Source: Microvirga sp. VF16 (GTDB taxonomy: Bacteria; Pseudomonadota; Alphaproteobacteria; Rhizobiales; Beijerinckiaceae). From it: DNA of 64,000 nucleotides. This document shows positions 25,846 to 34,832 of this stretch, in pieces; positions within the stretch are counted from its first letter, which is position 1; each line of letters opens with the position of its first letter. The notes under the pieces are model-generated. The model saw only the letters and a list, made by a program, of their open reading frames with translations. It was not told where the DNA came from and ran no database searches. The translations under genes and the position numbers were made by a program. The stretch is from NCBI RefSeq assembly GCF_016864375.1, contig NZ_CP069354.1, positions 4,313,501-4,377,500 of the forward strand, written 5' to 3'.

Positions 25846-27039
25846 ATGCTTGATCTTCGCTCGCATTTCTTCCGCTTCCTCAACACCGAGCCGGACCGCC
25901 TGCACTTTGCAGCCCACAGCCATCATCCCTGGCCGGATGTGACGCGAGACGCGCAGCTCCAGGCCTGGGACGATGCCGCCCGTCTCATCGACGACAAATG
26001 GGAGCATGTTCTAGGTCCTGTTTTGGAAGAGTTTCGCGGCCATGTGGCCGGGCACCTCAATCTGCCCGCCCCCTCGACTATCGCGGTTGCGCCGAACACC
26101 CATGAATTCCTGAAGCGCATTCTCTCATGCTTCCCCGCGGATCGCCCAATCCGCATTCTCACTTCGGACGGAGAATTTCATTCCTTCACGCGCCAGATCG
26201 CGCGTTTGGAGGAAGAACGGATCGTTGACGTCACGCGCGTGCCCTCCGAACCCTTCACAACTTTCGAGGACCGCTTCTTCACGGCTGCGCAGGAAGGCTA
26301 CGATCTCGTTTTCGTCAGCCAGGTCTTCTTCAATTCAGGGTTCGCACCGGATGGGCGCCGGCTAGCGGAATGCGCCTGCGATGGCGCGATGATCGTGATC
26401 GACGGTTATCATGGTTTCATGGCGCGGCCGACGGATCTCGGCAGCATTGCGGAACGCGTATTCTACATCGCCGGCGGCTACAAATATGCGATGGCAGGCG
26501 AAGGAGCATGCTTCATGCACTGCCCGCCTGGATGGGGCCTGCGCCCGCGAGACACCGGCTGGTACGCGGCCTTCGGCAACCTCACCAATGCGCAGAACGG
26601 ACAGGTCGGCTACAGCGACGATGCTTGGCGTTTCATGGGCGCGACTTTCGATCCCTCGGGTCTCTATCGCTTCAACGCAGTGATGCGCTGGCTCGCGGAC
26701 GAGGGCATCACGCCCGGCATCATTCATGCACACGCCAAGGCGCTGCAGCAGCACTTCCTGCGTCGCGTCGGCGATTCAGCCCTGTTCGACCACGCCTCGC
26801 TCGTGGTGCCGGCCGACGAGATGCGGCGCGGTAATTTCCTCACCTTCCAGACGCCGGAGGCGCAGGCGATCTATCGCGACCTCGCGGAATTGCGCGCCGT
26901 GACCGACGTGCGTGGCCAACGCCTGCGCCTCGGCTTCGGCATCTATCAGACGGAAGAGGAAGTGGACGATCTCGTGCGGCGTATCGACGAGGCGGGCGCG
27001 CTGGAATCCCTCCCACCCAGCAGATCGTCGGCGGCTTGA
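25846..27039 (+). CDS. kynU: Kynureninase-like PLP enzyme (aminotransferase class V fold)
   Basis: This 397-residue fold-type I PLP enzyme would cleave kynurenine to anthranilate and alanine. FAAHSHHPWPDVTRDAQLQAWDDAARLIDDKW is a typical N-terminus; the PLP Schiff-base lysine is in YIAGGYKYAMAGEG, and VIDGYHGFMARP holds the cofactor aspartate. The coupling to kynA and the fold support kynureninase; some alphaproteobacterial members of this subgroup are less studied than KynU of pseudomonads, so the exact reaction is inferred. Confidence 0.85.
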   Translation: MLDLRSHFFRFLNTEPDRLHFAAHSHHPWPDVTRDAQLQAWDDAARLIDDKWEHVLGPVLEEFRGHVAGHLNLPAPSTIAVAPNTHEFLKRILSCFPADRPIRILTSDGEFHSFTRQIARLEEERIVDVTRVPSEPFTTFEDRFFTAAQEGYDLVFVSQVFFNSGFAPDGRRLAECACDGAMIVIDGYHGFMARPTDLGSIAERVFYIAGGYKYAMAGEGACFMHCPPGWGLRPRDTGWYAAFGNLTNAQNGQVGYSDDAWRFMGATFDPSGLYRFNAVMRWLADEGITPGIIHAHAKALQQHFLRRVGDSALFDHASLVVPADEMRRGNFLTFQTPEAQAIYRDLAELRAVTDVRGQRLRLGFGIYQTEEEVDDLVRRIDEAGALESLPPSRSSAA

Positions 27040-27253
27040 AGAAGACAGCCATCCCCATTCGCCACCCCATCAAGCGCGCCGGGGGACGATGGAACATTAT
27101 TGCTTATCCTGGATGATCTTGTTTCTCAGGCTTTTCGATTTGACATGACGCGGCACGGAGCAGAGCATTTGTCTCTGCTCTGGAGCATCGGACTCCACCT
27201 GAATGCCCCTGCTTCCGACGATCGCGTTGGACAGCCAGTTTCGGAGCCAGGAC

Positions 27254-28588
27254 ATGCCGGTCGACACGCACTACGCCAGAAGCGGCGACCTTCGGATCGC
27301 CTATCAGGTGGTCGGCCAGGGGCCGCTCGATCTGGTCTTCGTCCCAGGCTTCATCTCCAATCTCGATCTTTACTGGGAGGAGCCGAACATGGCTCACTTC
27401 CTCTCCCGCCTGAGTGCCTTCAGCCGTCTCATCCTCTTTGACAAGCGTGGCACCGGGCTCTCGGACCGTCTCGGGAACCTGCCGACGCTCGAAGAGCGCA
27501 TGGACGACGTGCGCGCTGTCATGGACGCCGTGGGCAGCAAGAGAGCCGCTCTCTTCGGCATCTCCGAGGGAGGTGCAATGAGCATGCTTTTTGCGGCAAC
27601 CTATCCTGAACGGACACAGGCCCTGATCCTCTATGGCACCTATGCTGATTTCCATACATGGGTGCTGCCGCCCGAACGTTTCGAGCAGTTGCTGGCGAAG
27701 ATCGACCAGTCCTGGGGGCAGGGTGAAAGTCTCAGCACCTTCGCACCGACGAAGATGACGGACGAGCGCTTCAAGCAATGGTGGGCCCGCTTCGAGCGGT
27801 TGGGCGCCAGCCCCTCGGCCGTCATCACGCTCATGCGGATGAACAGCCAGATTGACGTGCGTCATATCCTGCCGGTGATCCGCGTGCCAACGCTCGTCCT
27901 GCATCGCGCGGGCGATACACGGGTCAATGTGGAGGGAGGCCGCTATCTCGCAGCCAACATCGCAGGAGCGCAATATGTCGAGTTTCCCGGCATCGATCAT
28001 GTGATGTGGGCTGGAAACGTGAATCCGCTAGCCGACGAAATCGAGGAGTTCCTCACCGGCATGCATAGCGCGAGCGAACCGGACCGCGTGCTGGCTACCG
28101 TTTTGTTTACGGACATCGTGGATTCCACCGGGAAAGCAGAAGCAATGGGCGACCGCGACTGGCGCGCGCTCCTTAGCGAACACGACCGGATCGTCCGCAA
28201 CGCCATCGACCGTTATCGAGGACGGGAGATCAAGACGCTCGGCGATGGGTTTCTGGCGACCTTCGACGGTCCCGCTCGCGCCGTGCGATGTGCGAGCGCG
28301 ATCATCGATGCGCTGTATCCCTTGAGCCTAAATGTCCGATGTGGCGTCCATACCGGCGAGATCGAGATGAAGGGCGACGACATCGGCGGCATTGCGGTTC
28401 ACATCGCGGCCCGGATCGCCTCCCAGGCAGATGGCGGCAACGTTCTGGTCTCGCGGACGGTACGTGATCTTGTCGCCGGATCCGATCTGCCGCTGGAGGA
28501 AAGAGGCGATTTTGCACTCAAGGGATTGAGTGAGCGCATGCCGCTCTATGCCGTTTCAACTCTTAAGGGAACGGGAATGCACACTTGA
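27254..28588 (+). CDS. Alpha/beta hydrolase fused to a class III adenylate/guanylate cyclase domain
   Basis: This two-domain protein has 444 residues. Residues 1-270 form an alpha/beta hydrolase: nucleophile S104 in GISEGG, acid D221 in HRAGD, and H249 in GIDHVMW. Residues 278-440 form a class III nucleotide cyclase: metal aspartates D287 in LFTDIVDST and D331 in LGDGFLATF, with the GVHTGEIE strand. The hydrolase may act as a ligand sensor for the cyclase; substrate and product are not known. A GGAG site lies before the ATG at 27254. A metallophosphoesterase gene follows 49 bases later. Confidence 0.92.
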   Translation: MPVDTHYARSGDLRIAYQVVGQGPLDLVFVPGFISNLDLYWEEPNMAHFLSRLSAFSRLILFDKRGTGLSDRLGNLPTLEERMDDVRAVMDAVGSKRAALFGISEGGAMSMLFAATYPERTQALILYGTYADFHTWVLPPERFEQLLAKIDQSWGQGESLSTFAPTKMTDERFKQWWARFERLGASPSAVITLMRMNSQIDVRHILPVIRVPTLVLHRAGDTRVNVEGGRYLAANIAGAQYVEFPGIDHVMWAGNVNPLADEIEEFLTGMHSASEPDRVLATVLFTDIVDSTGKAEAMGDRDWRALLSEHDRIVRNAIDRYRGREIKTLGDGFLATFDGPARAVRCASAIIDALYPLSLNVRCGVHTGEIEMKGDDIGGIAVHIAARIASQADGGNVLVSRTVRDLVAGSDLPLEERGDFALKGLSERMPLYAVSTLKGTGMHT

Positions 28589-28637
28589 TCTCGCGGCAGC
28601 TCGGACCGCCGCGGCAGCGCTTGGCAGGTGGGAGAAC

Positions 28638-30497
28638 ATGCAGGAGCCGACTTCAGTGCCACGAACGCATCTGTGGAAGCCCATGCTGATCGATCCGCGC
28701 CTTGGCGATGCTGAGGATGACATCGCGAGCACCAACAGCCGATCCCTTGTTGCCATCGGCGGACGGCTTCTCGCGGAAATCAGCCTTCCGAAGCTCTTTC
28801 TCGCCTGGATCATGCTGATCGGTCTTCCTGCCATCCTCCTCGGGCTTGCGCCGTTGGTCATTCTGGGCTGGGCGACCACAATATCTGCGCAGGTCGCGAC
28901 TGCGTTGGCGGGCTTCTGGTCCCTGCTGATCCTCGGTGGCCTCCTCATTCTGGCGTGGATCGGCGGCAAGCCTGTGTTGCGCGCGGCCGAACAGAGCTTC
29001 TGGTCCCTCAATGCACTGGCCGTTCAGCCCATCTACGCGCTGTTTCGGGAAGGGTTGCGGCACATCATCGGCAAGCTCGGTCCGGATCTCAGGCCCCGTC
29101 GGCACACACATCTTTATGCCATCGCGGCAGTCGGGGGCGGCATCCTGGTGAGCGCCTTGTCCTTTTGGTTCGTCACCCTTGCATGGCCCGCGTCGCGCTG
29201 GGTCGGTGAAGCGGGAGACGTCCTGACACCGCACCAGCTGATCGTCCCTGCCCTCGCCAATGCCGTGGTCATCGTCGGATGCTATGTCATGGGAGCTGCC
29301 CTGGTGTGGGCGATTGCCGATGCTGCGCTGGGACGGCCAGCCGATCTCATGGTCTTTTCCGATATGCCATCGGAGGCTCGATCCTGGCGCGTCGCACATC
29401 TGTCCGATCTCCATGCAGTTGGAGAGCAATACGGCTTCCGGATCGAAAGCGGCCGGATAGGACCTCAGGGCAACGAGAGAATGCGCCGTGTCTTCGATCG
29501 GCTGGAGGCATTGCACACAGAACATCCTCTGGACCTTGTCTTGATCACCGGCGACATGACGGATGCCGGCCGGTCGGCGGAATGGGCGGAGTTCATGGAC
29601 ATCGTCGCGGTCTATCCTGGACTTGCCGAGCGCACACTGATCCTTCCCGGAAACCATGACGTGAATGTCGTCGACCGCGCCAATCCCGCCCGACTCGAGC
29701 TGCCGACAAGTCCCGGGAAACGCCTTCGCCAATTGCGCACTCTCTCCGCCATCGAGGCTCTGCATGGAGACAGAATCTTCTGCTTCGATTCCGAGGCCGG
29801 ACGCCTCGGCCCCACGCTCACGGAAAGGCTGGCGCCCTACAGAGACGACATCGAGGCCTTTGCCGATACAGGAGGAATCCGCCAATCTCTACGGCTGGCT
29901 CAGATCTGGGACGATGTGTTCCCCCTGATCCTTCCACCGAAGACAGATGACGGGATCGGCGCGGTGCTTCTCAACTCGAACGCCGAGGCGCATTTTTCCT
30001 TCACGAATGCCCTTGGCATCATATCTGTGCTTCAGGCGCAGGACCTTATCTCGGCTATGGAGCGATATCCGCATGCCGGCTGGATCGTCGCACTCCACCA
30101 CCATCTCGTGGAATATCCGACGCCGGCGAAGGCATTCTCAGAGCGCGTTGGGACGGCTCTCATCAACGGCTCCTGGTTCGTCAGGCAGCTCCGTCCCTTC
30201 GCCGAAAGGCTGGTGGTGTTCCACGGCCACCGGCATACCGAATGGATCGGGCAATGCGGAGGCGTTCGGATCGTCTCCGCCTCCTCTCCCGTGATGAACC
30301 CGGTACAGAGTGGCAGCGTTTCCTTCTTCGTTCATACCCTCGCGGTCGGTGGCGGCGAGTTGAAGCTCGCGGCACCCGAGCGCGTGAAGGTCAACCTTCC
30401 GGATGAGAATGGTCAGGAATCGGCTGGTCCTCCTCCTCCGGTGGACCGAGCTGGATCGCCACCCATCGCGTCGATGGATCCTGAGCACAGAAGGTGA
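28638..30497 (+). CDS. Membrane-anchored calcineurin-like metallophosphoesterase
   Basis: The 619-residue protein has about four N-terminal transmembrane helices (roughly residues 48-110 and 158-230) and a C-terminal cytoplasmic phosphoesterase domain. The motifs are D257-x-H259 in HLSDLHAVG, GD at 305-306 in ITGDMTD, LPGNHD with N339-H340-D341, ALHHHLVE and VFHGHRHTEW. Family members cleave phosphodiesters, including cyclic nucleotides. The last 30 residues are Pro/charged and overlap the facing gene. The ATG at 28638 follows GGGAG. It is on the same strand as the hydrolase-cyclase. Confidence 0.9.
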   Translation: MQEPTSVPRTHLWKPMLIDPRLGDAEDDIASTNSRSLVAIGGRLLAEISLPKLFLAWIMLIGLPAILLGLAPLVILGWATTISAQVATALAGFWSLLILGGLLILAWIGGKPVLRAAEQSFWSLNALAVQPIYALFREGLRHIIGKLGPDLRPRRHTHLYAIAAVGGGILVSALSFWFVTLAWPASRWVGEAGDVLTPHQLIVPALANAVVIVGCYVMGAALVWAIADAALGRPADLMVFSDMPSEARSWRVAHLSDLHAVGEQYGFRIESGRIGPQGNERMRRVFDRLEALHTEHPLDLVLITGDMTDAGRSAEWAEFMDIVAVYPGLAERTLILPGNHDVNVVDRANPARLELPTSPGKRLRQLRTLSAIEALHGDRIFCFDSEAGRLGPTLTERLAPYRDDIEAFADTGGIRQSLRLAQIWDDVFPLILPPKTDDGIGAVLLNSNAEAHFSFTNALGIISVLQAQDLISAMERYPHAGWIVALHHHLVEYPTPAKAFSERVGTALINGSWFVRQLRPFAERLVVFHGHRHTEWIGQCGGVRIVSASSPVMNPVQSGSVSFFVHTLAVGGGELKLAAPERVKVNLPDENGQESAGPPPPVDRAGSPPIASMDPEHRR

Positions 30498-31494
30498 GAA
30501 CGGCAATCGTGATCGGGAGACCGATAAAGGTTCCCGGCAAGCCCCATAGGAACGTCCAGAGAAAGATCGAGAACAGCACGACAAAGGGCGACATGGCGAG
30601 CACACTGCCGGACAGTCGCGGCTCGATATAGCTTCCAACCACGAACTGAATCACATTCAGGCAGGCGAAAACCACGATGACCGCCTGCCACGTGTCGAAT
30701 TCGACCATCGCGAGCAGAGTCGGAAACAGAGTCGCGATGAAAGGGCCGATGAACGGAATGTAGTTCAACGTGAAGGCAATGACGCCCCATTCCTGCGCCA
30801 GCGGCAGGCCGAAGACCACGGCGAAGGCCCAGACGAGTGCGCCGGTGAGAATGCTCATCAGAGTTCGCACCACCATGTAGTGCCTGATCTTCACCGCCGT
30901 CTCCTTGCTTCCAGCGAGCAAGACCCGCGCGATACGATGGTTCGGCAGAGTTTCGATCTTCCTGGCTGTTCCCTCCACCTCGAGCAATCCGAGGATGACG
31001 TAAACGAGAACGACGAGCCAGAAGCTCAAGGTCGTGTTCACCTGGCCGGTGAGCTTCTGCATAAGGCCTACGATCCAGCTGATGTTGAAGTGATCAGCCC
31101 AGAGGCTCGCCACAGCAATCCCCTGCTCCTCGAGCCAGAGCGCCAATTGATTGTATAGCGCTTGGAACCGGCTCATGTTGATGAGGATCCAACGCCCGAC
31201 GCGACCGAAGGCCCAGACGGTGAGCCAGGCAAAGCCGCTGAACGCCATCACGAGCACCAGAACACTGATCGCCAAGGCGATGAGGCGAGGAACGTAGGTC
31301 TGGAGACGGAATTGCAGCGGCCAGACGACGGCGATCAGGAACAGCGCGAAGGCAACCGGAGCGATCACCCCCTCGGCGACATAGATCGCGCCAAGAAAAG
31401 CCAGGATCACGAGCGTGATCAAAGCCCAATGCGTCAGGCCAAAGTCAGAGGGTACGCGATGCGCTTCTTCCAAGGGAGCTTGAGGCCGATCCAC
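30391..31494 (-). CDS. AI-2E family (TqsA-like) membrane transporter
   Basis: The 367-residue protein has about seven or eight hydrophobic helices and AI-2E family patterns: LTHWALITLVILAFLGAIYVAEGVIAPVAFALFLIAVVWPLQ, VLVYVILGLLEVEG, and the C-terminal GAI-like core LNYIPFIGPFIATLFPTLLA and SYIEPRLSGS. Family members export small signals or ions, and the substrate is unknown. A GTG at 31494 preceded by GGGAGAG is the likely start. Its last 107 bases overlap the end of the phosphoesterase gene on the other strand. Confidence 0.9.
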   Translation of the reverse strand: MDRPQAPLEEAHRVPSDFGLTHWALITLVILAFLGAIYVAEGVIAPVAFALFLIAVVWPLQFRLQTYVPRLIALAISVLVLVMAFSGFAWLTVWAFGRVGRWILINMSRFQALYNQLALWLEEQGIAVASLWADHFNISWIVGLMQKLTGQVNTTLSFWLVVLVYVILGLLEVEGTARKIETLPNHRIARVLLAGSKETAVKIRHYMVVRTLMSILTGALVWAFAVVFGLPLAQEWGVIAFTLNYIPFIGPFIATLFPTLLAMVEFDTWQAVIVVFACLNVIQFVVGSYIEPRLSGSVLAMSPFVVLFSIFLWTFLWGLPGTFIGLPITIAVLTFCAQDPSTRWVAIQLGPPEEEDQPIPDHSHPEG

Positions 31495-31893
31495 GTCGTC
31501 TCTCCCGATTGCTTTGGCATCTGAGAACAGCGGCTCGATCGGTTGCCACCTGTCGCCATCGGCCCTGCGTCGACGTCAAAGAATGACAGGTCCTGGCTCC
31601 CGATCGCAGGTCGGAAGACGATCTGATCCCATCAGCAACTCAAGATTAATTCCTTGTCAAGACATAGAAAAGAGACCATAATCCGCACACTTAACGATCC
31701 GCATGAGGGTTTTTCCCCTGGGAGACTATGTTTTCTCCTTATATGATCCTTGTTCCCATTTTAGAATTCCAAGCCGTTTGCGAAAGACAACTGAAGTAGG
31801 TTCACCGGTGCCGATTATTGCTGGCAACCGGCCAGTTAAAGTAGCTGTGTGTCTTTCTCCTGTAGTGGAGCTCTGTCGGCTCAAGGGCTGGAT
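31495..31893. other. Divergent intergenic region, AI-2E transporter / abgT
   Basis: There is no gene in about 400 AT-richer bases. It holds both promoters. One imperfect hairpin (CCGGTGCC ... GGCAACCGG, 31805-31831) is visible about 60 bases before the abgT start. I see nothing else I can name. Confidence 0.4.
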
Positions 31894-33447
31894 ATGACGA
31901 GCAGCACGGAAGTGGCGTCGAAAACCGTCATGCAGCGGTTTCTCGACGGTGTCGAACGCGTGGGGAACATGGTTCCCCATCCTGTGGTCATTTTTCTGAT
32001 CCTCATCGGCATCGTCATCGTGCTCTCGGCAGTGCTCAGCCTGTTCGGAGCGACCATCTCCTTCGAACGCATCAACCCGGACACGCATCAGGTCGAGACC
32101 GCTACCACGGGCATACGCAGTCTGCTGACCACGGACGGCATCCGCTTCATGTATTCGTCGCTGATCCCGAACTTCATGAGCTTCACGGCGGTCGGACTCA
32201 TGATTGTCGCCATGATCGGCGCCGGAGTGGCAGAAGAGTCCGGTCTGGTTACCGCGCTGATCCGCAAGCTCGTCATCGTATCGCCGGACTGGGCGCTGAC
32301 TTATATTCTATCCTTCGTCGGAATCCTCTCCAGCATCGCGGCCGACGCTGGCTATCTGGTCCTGATTCCGCTCGCAGGCATAGCCTATCTGGCCGTCGGA
32401 CGGCATCCTCTAGCCGGCCTCGCGCTTGGTTTCGCGGCCGTGGCAGCCGCTTTTACCGTCAACATGCTGATCAAGCCTCTCGACGCTGTTCTCGTCGAAT
32501 TCACCAATGACGCGGCCCATCTTGTCGATCCCAACCGCTCCATCGGCCTCGCCTCGAATCTATGGTTCTCAATCGCCTCAGTGCTGTTCCTCACCGTTAT
32601 CATCGCCTTCATTACCGACCGCATGATCGCACCGCGCCTGGGGACATACGATCCGAATCTGGCAGCGGATGGAACCACGACGGAGCAGAGCGCCGAACTT
32701 TCAGAGCAAGAGTCGCGCGGCCTGCGTTTCGCCGGCATTGGGATGCTCGGGCTGATCGCGGTCTTCTGCCTCCTCACCATTCCCTCGGGTGCACCGCTGC
32801 GGAATCCCGAGACCAGTGAGCTCATCGGCAACTCGCCCTTCATGAATGGGCTGATTGCACTGATCATGCTGATGTTCCTCGTCACGGGCTGGGCCTACGG
32901 CATCGGCGCCGGCACTCTCAGGACACTGACCGAGGTGATCGCCGCGATCGAGAAGTCGGTCACGAGTCTGGGCGGTACGATCTTCCTGTTTTTCGTCCTG
33001 AGCCAGTTCGTCGCCTATTTCACCTATACCAACATGGGCACAGTGATGGCGCTCAGCCTGTCGGGCGCTTTGCAGGCAGCCAATATCGGCGCACTGCCGC
33101 TGCTGCTCGGCTTCATCGTCGTCGTCGCGATCATCGACCTGCTGCTGACCGGCGCAATTGCCAAATGGGCGATTTTCGCCCCGGTCTTCGTGCCGTTGCT
33201 CATGAAGCTCGGAGTTGAGCCAGAGGCTGTGCTCGCGGCCTATCGCGTCGGTGACTCGCCGATGAATGCGATCACGCCTCTGAACGCCTATTTCGCGCTC
33301 GTTGTCGGGTTCGCGCAGAAATACGACCGGTCCGCGGGCGTCGGCACCGTCGTGTCGCTGATGCTCCCCTACGTCGTGTGGATCTTCATTCTCTGGACCG
33401 CCCTCTTCGCCATCTGGCAGATGCTCGGGCTCCCCTGGGGGCTGTGA
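31894..33447 (+). CDS. abgT: AbgT family transporter (p-aminobenzoyl-glutamate or related)
   Basis: This inner-membrane transporter has 517 residues. It carries AbgT patterns: VERVGNMVPHPVVIFLILIGIVIV, SSIAADAGYLVLIPLAGIAYLAVGRHPLAG, VNMLIKPLDAVLVEFTNDAAHL, the hairpin-region SQFVAYFTYTNMG and the C-terminal RVGDSPMNAITPLNAYF. E. coli AbgT takes up p-aminobenzoyl-glutamate, a folate breakdown product; other members export sulfonamides. The M20 hydrolase that follows at 63 bases favours uptake and cleavage. The ATG at 31894 is preferred to one 15 codons upstream. Confidence 0.9.
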   Translation: MTSSTEVASKTVMQRFLDGVERVGNMVPHPVVIFLILIGIVIVLSAVLSLFGATISFERINPDTHQVETATTGIRSLLTTDGIRFMYSSLIPNFMSFTAVGLMIVAMIGAGVAEESGLVTALIRKLVIVSPDWALTYILSFVGILSSIAADAGYLVLIPLAGIAYLAVGRHPLAGLALGFAAVAAAFTVNMLIKPLDAVLVEFTNDAAHLVDPNRSIGLASNLWFSIASVLFLTVIIAFITDRMIAPRLGTYDPNLAADGTTTEQSAELSEQESRGLRFAGIGMLGLIAVFCLLTIPSGAPLRNPETSELIGNSPFMNGLIALIMLMFLVTGWAYGIGAGTLRTLTEVIAAIEKSVTSLGGTIFLFFVLSQFVAYFTYTNMGTVMALSLSGALQAANIGALPLLLGFIVVVAIIDLLLTGAIAKWAIFAPVFVPLLMKLGVEPEAVLAAYRVGDSPMNAITPLNAYFALVVGFAQKYDRSAGVGTVVSLMLPYVVWIFILWTALFAIWQMLGLPWGL

Positions 33448-33510
33448 GCTGATGCCAAAGGTCGTCCGCCCATGCCGGGATGAGGCAACCGCAAGCAACG
33501 GAATGAGACG

Positions 33511-34713
33511 ATGAGCAGCTCTGCAATTCCCCTCGATATCGCCGCCGCGGAAGATCACCTGATGCGGTTTCTGTCCGTTGAAGGCGTGACCGGGCAGGAA
33601 GCCAAGATCGCTGCGGCCGTCTCCGATGCGCTCAAGAAGGCAGGCGTGCCGGCTTCTGCGATCCGCTTCGATGAAGTCAACAAGCGCATTCCCGTCCCGA
33701 CGGAAACGGGAAACCTGATCGTCGATCTGCCTGGAACCCGGCCCGGCCCGCATCTGCTGTTTTCGACCCATCTCGACACGGTTCCTCTCTGCGCCGGTGC
33801 CAAGCCACGGCGTGAAGGCGACCGCATCGTCTCAGACGGCACCACCGCTCTCGGTGGCGACAACCGCACCGGATGTGCGATCCTCGTCGTCCTTGCTGAG
33901 ACGCTCCTGAAGCACAACCTACCGCACCCGCCGATTACGCTGCTCTTCACGGTGCGTGAGGAAAGCGGCCTGCACGGTGCGCGCGAGCTCGATCCTGCCG
34001 ATCTCGGCGCCGCGGTGATGTGCATCAACGTCGATGGCCAGGACCCGTCCGATCTGATTGTCGGTGCGGTCGGCCAGGAGAACTGGGAGGTCGAGATCAA
34101 AGGCAAGGCCTCGCATGCGGGTGTGGCGCCCGAAAAGGGCATCTCCGCGACGCTGGTCGGCGCCGTCGCCCTGACCGAGGCGAAGCGCGAAGGGTGGTTC
34201 GGCAAGGTGGTGAAGACCGACGGCAAGGGGACGAGCAATGTCGGAATCTTCGGCGGCAAGGATGGCAAGGCCGCAGGCGATGCGACGAATGTCGTGACCG
34301 ACTACGTTTACATCAAAGGAGAAGCCAGAAGCCCGACATCCGCCTTTGCCACGGCCATCGCGAAAGGATTCGAAGGGGCCTTCCAGAAGGCCCGGGAAGC
34401 GGTGAAGGACCATGAGGGCGACATGGCCGGGGTGGCTTTCACGCACAAGCCGTCCTATCCGCCGTTCAATCTGGATGAGAGCGCCCCTGTGGTGCGGCGC
34501 GCCACCAAGGCGATGACCATGCTCGGTCTCAAGCCCAACTACCTGTTCTCGAATGGCGGCCTCGATGCCAATTGGCTCGACAAGCACGGCGTCCCCACCG
34601 TCACCATCGGCGCCGGCCAGGCAGAGATTCACACTATCAAGGAATACGTGAACCTGCCGGAATTCGCGACGGGATGCCGCCTCGCGCTGCTGTTAGCCAC
34701 GATCGAGGACTAG
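33511..34713 (+). CDS. M20 family metallopeptidase / aminoacylase
   Basis: This 400-residue zinc hydrolase has HLDTVPLCAGA (zinc His and catalytic Asp), ALGGDNRTGCAILV (bridging Asp), TVREESGLHGA (catalytic and zinc Glu), and IHTIKEYVNL near the C-terminus. The ASHAGVAPEKGISA stretch lies in the lid domain. It is close to peptidase T in type. Placed after abgT, it is a candidate for cleaving the imported acyl-glutamate or dipeptide. Activity is inferred from neighbours. Confidence 0.85.
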   Translation: MSSSAIPLDIAAAEDHLMRFLSVEGVTGQEAKIAAAVSDALKKAGVPASAIRFDEVNKRIPVPTETGNLIVDLPGTRPGPHLLFSTHLDTVPLCAGAKPRREGDRIVSDGTTALGGDNRTGCAILVVLAETLLKHNLPHPPITLLFTVREESGLHGARELDPADLGAAVMCINVDGQDPSDLIVGAVGQENWEVEIKGKASHAGVAPEKGISATLVGAVALTEAKREGWFGKVVKTDGKGTSNVGIFGGKDGKAAGDATNVVTDYVYIKGEARSPTSAFATAIAKGFEGAFQKAREAVKDHEGDMAGVAFTHKPSYPPFNLDESAPVVRRATKAMTMLGLKPNYLFSNGGLDANWLDKHGVPTVTIGAGQAEIHTIKEYVNLPEFATGCRLALLLATIED

Positions 34714-34832
34714 GTGAGTGTCGACATCGCTCCAATCGCTCCAGACATGAATCGTCGGCCCATGCTTCGGCGCCATATCCGTTTCGTGTTTTCCAGCGGT
34801 ACCTCCGGACGGCCTAATGAGGAGATGAGCGA

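Noticed and set aside
28653..29885. Leftward open frame of 410 codons
   Set aside because: It is antisense to the metallophosphoesterase gene, whose catalytic motifs are complete.
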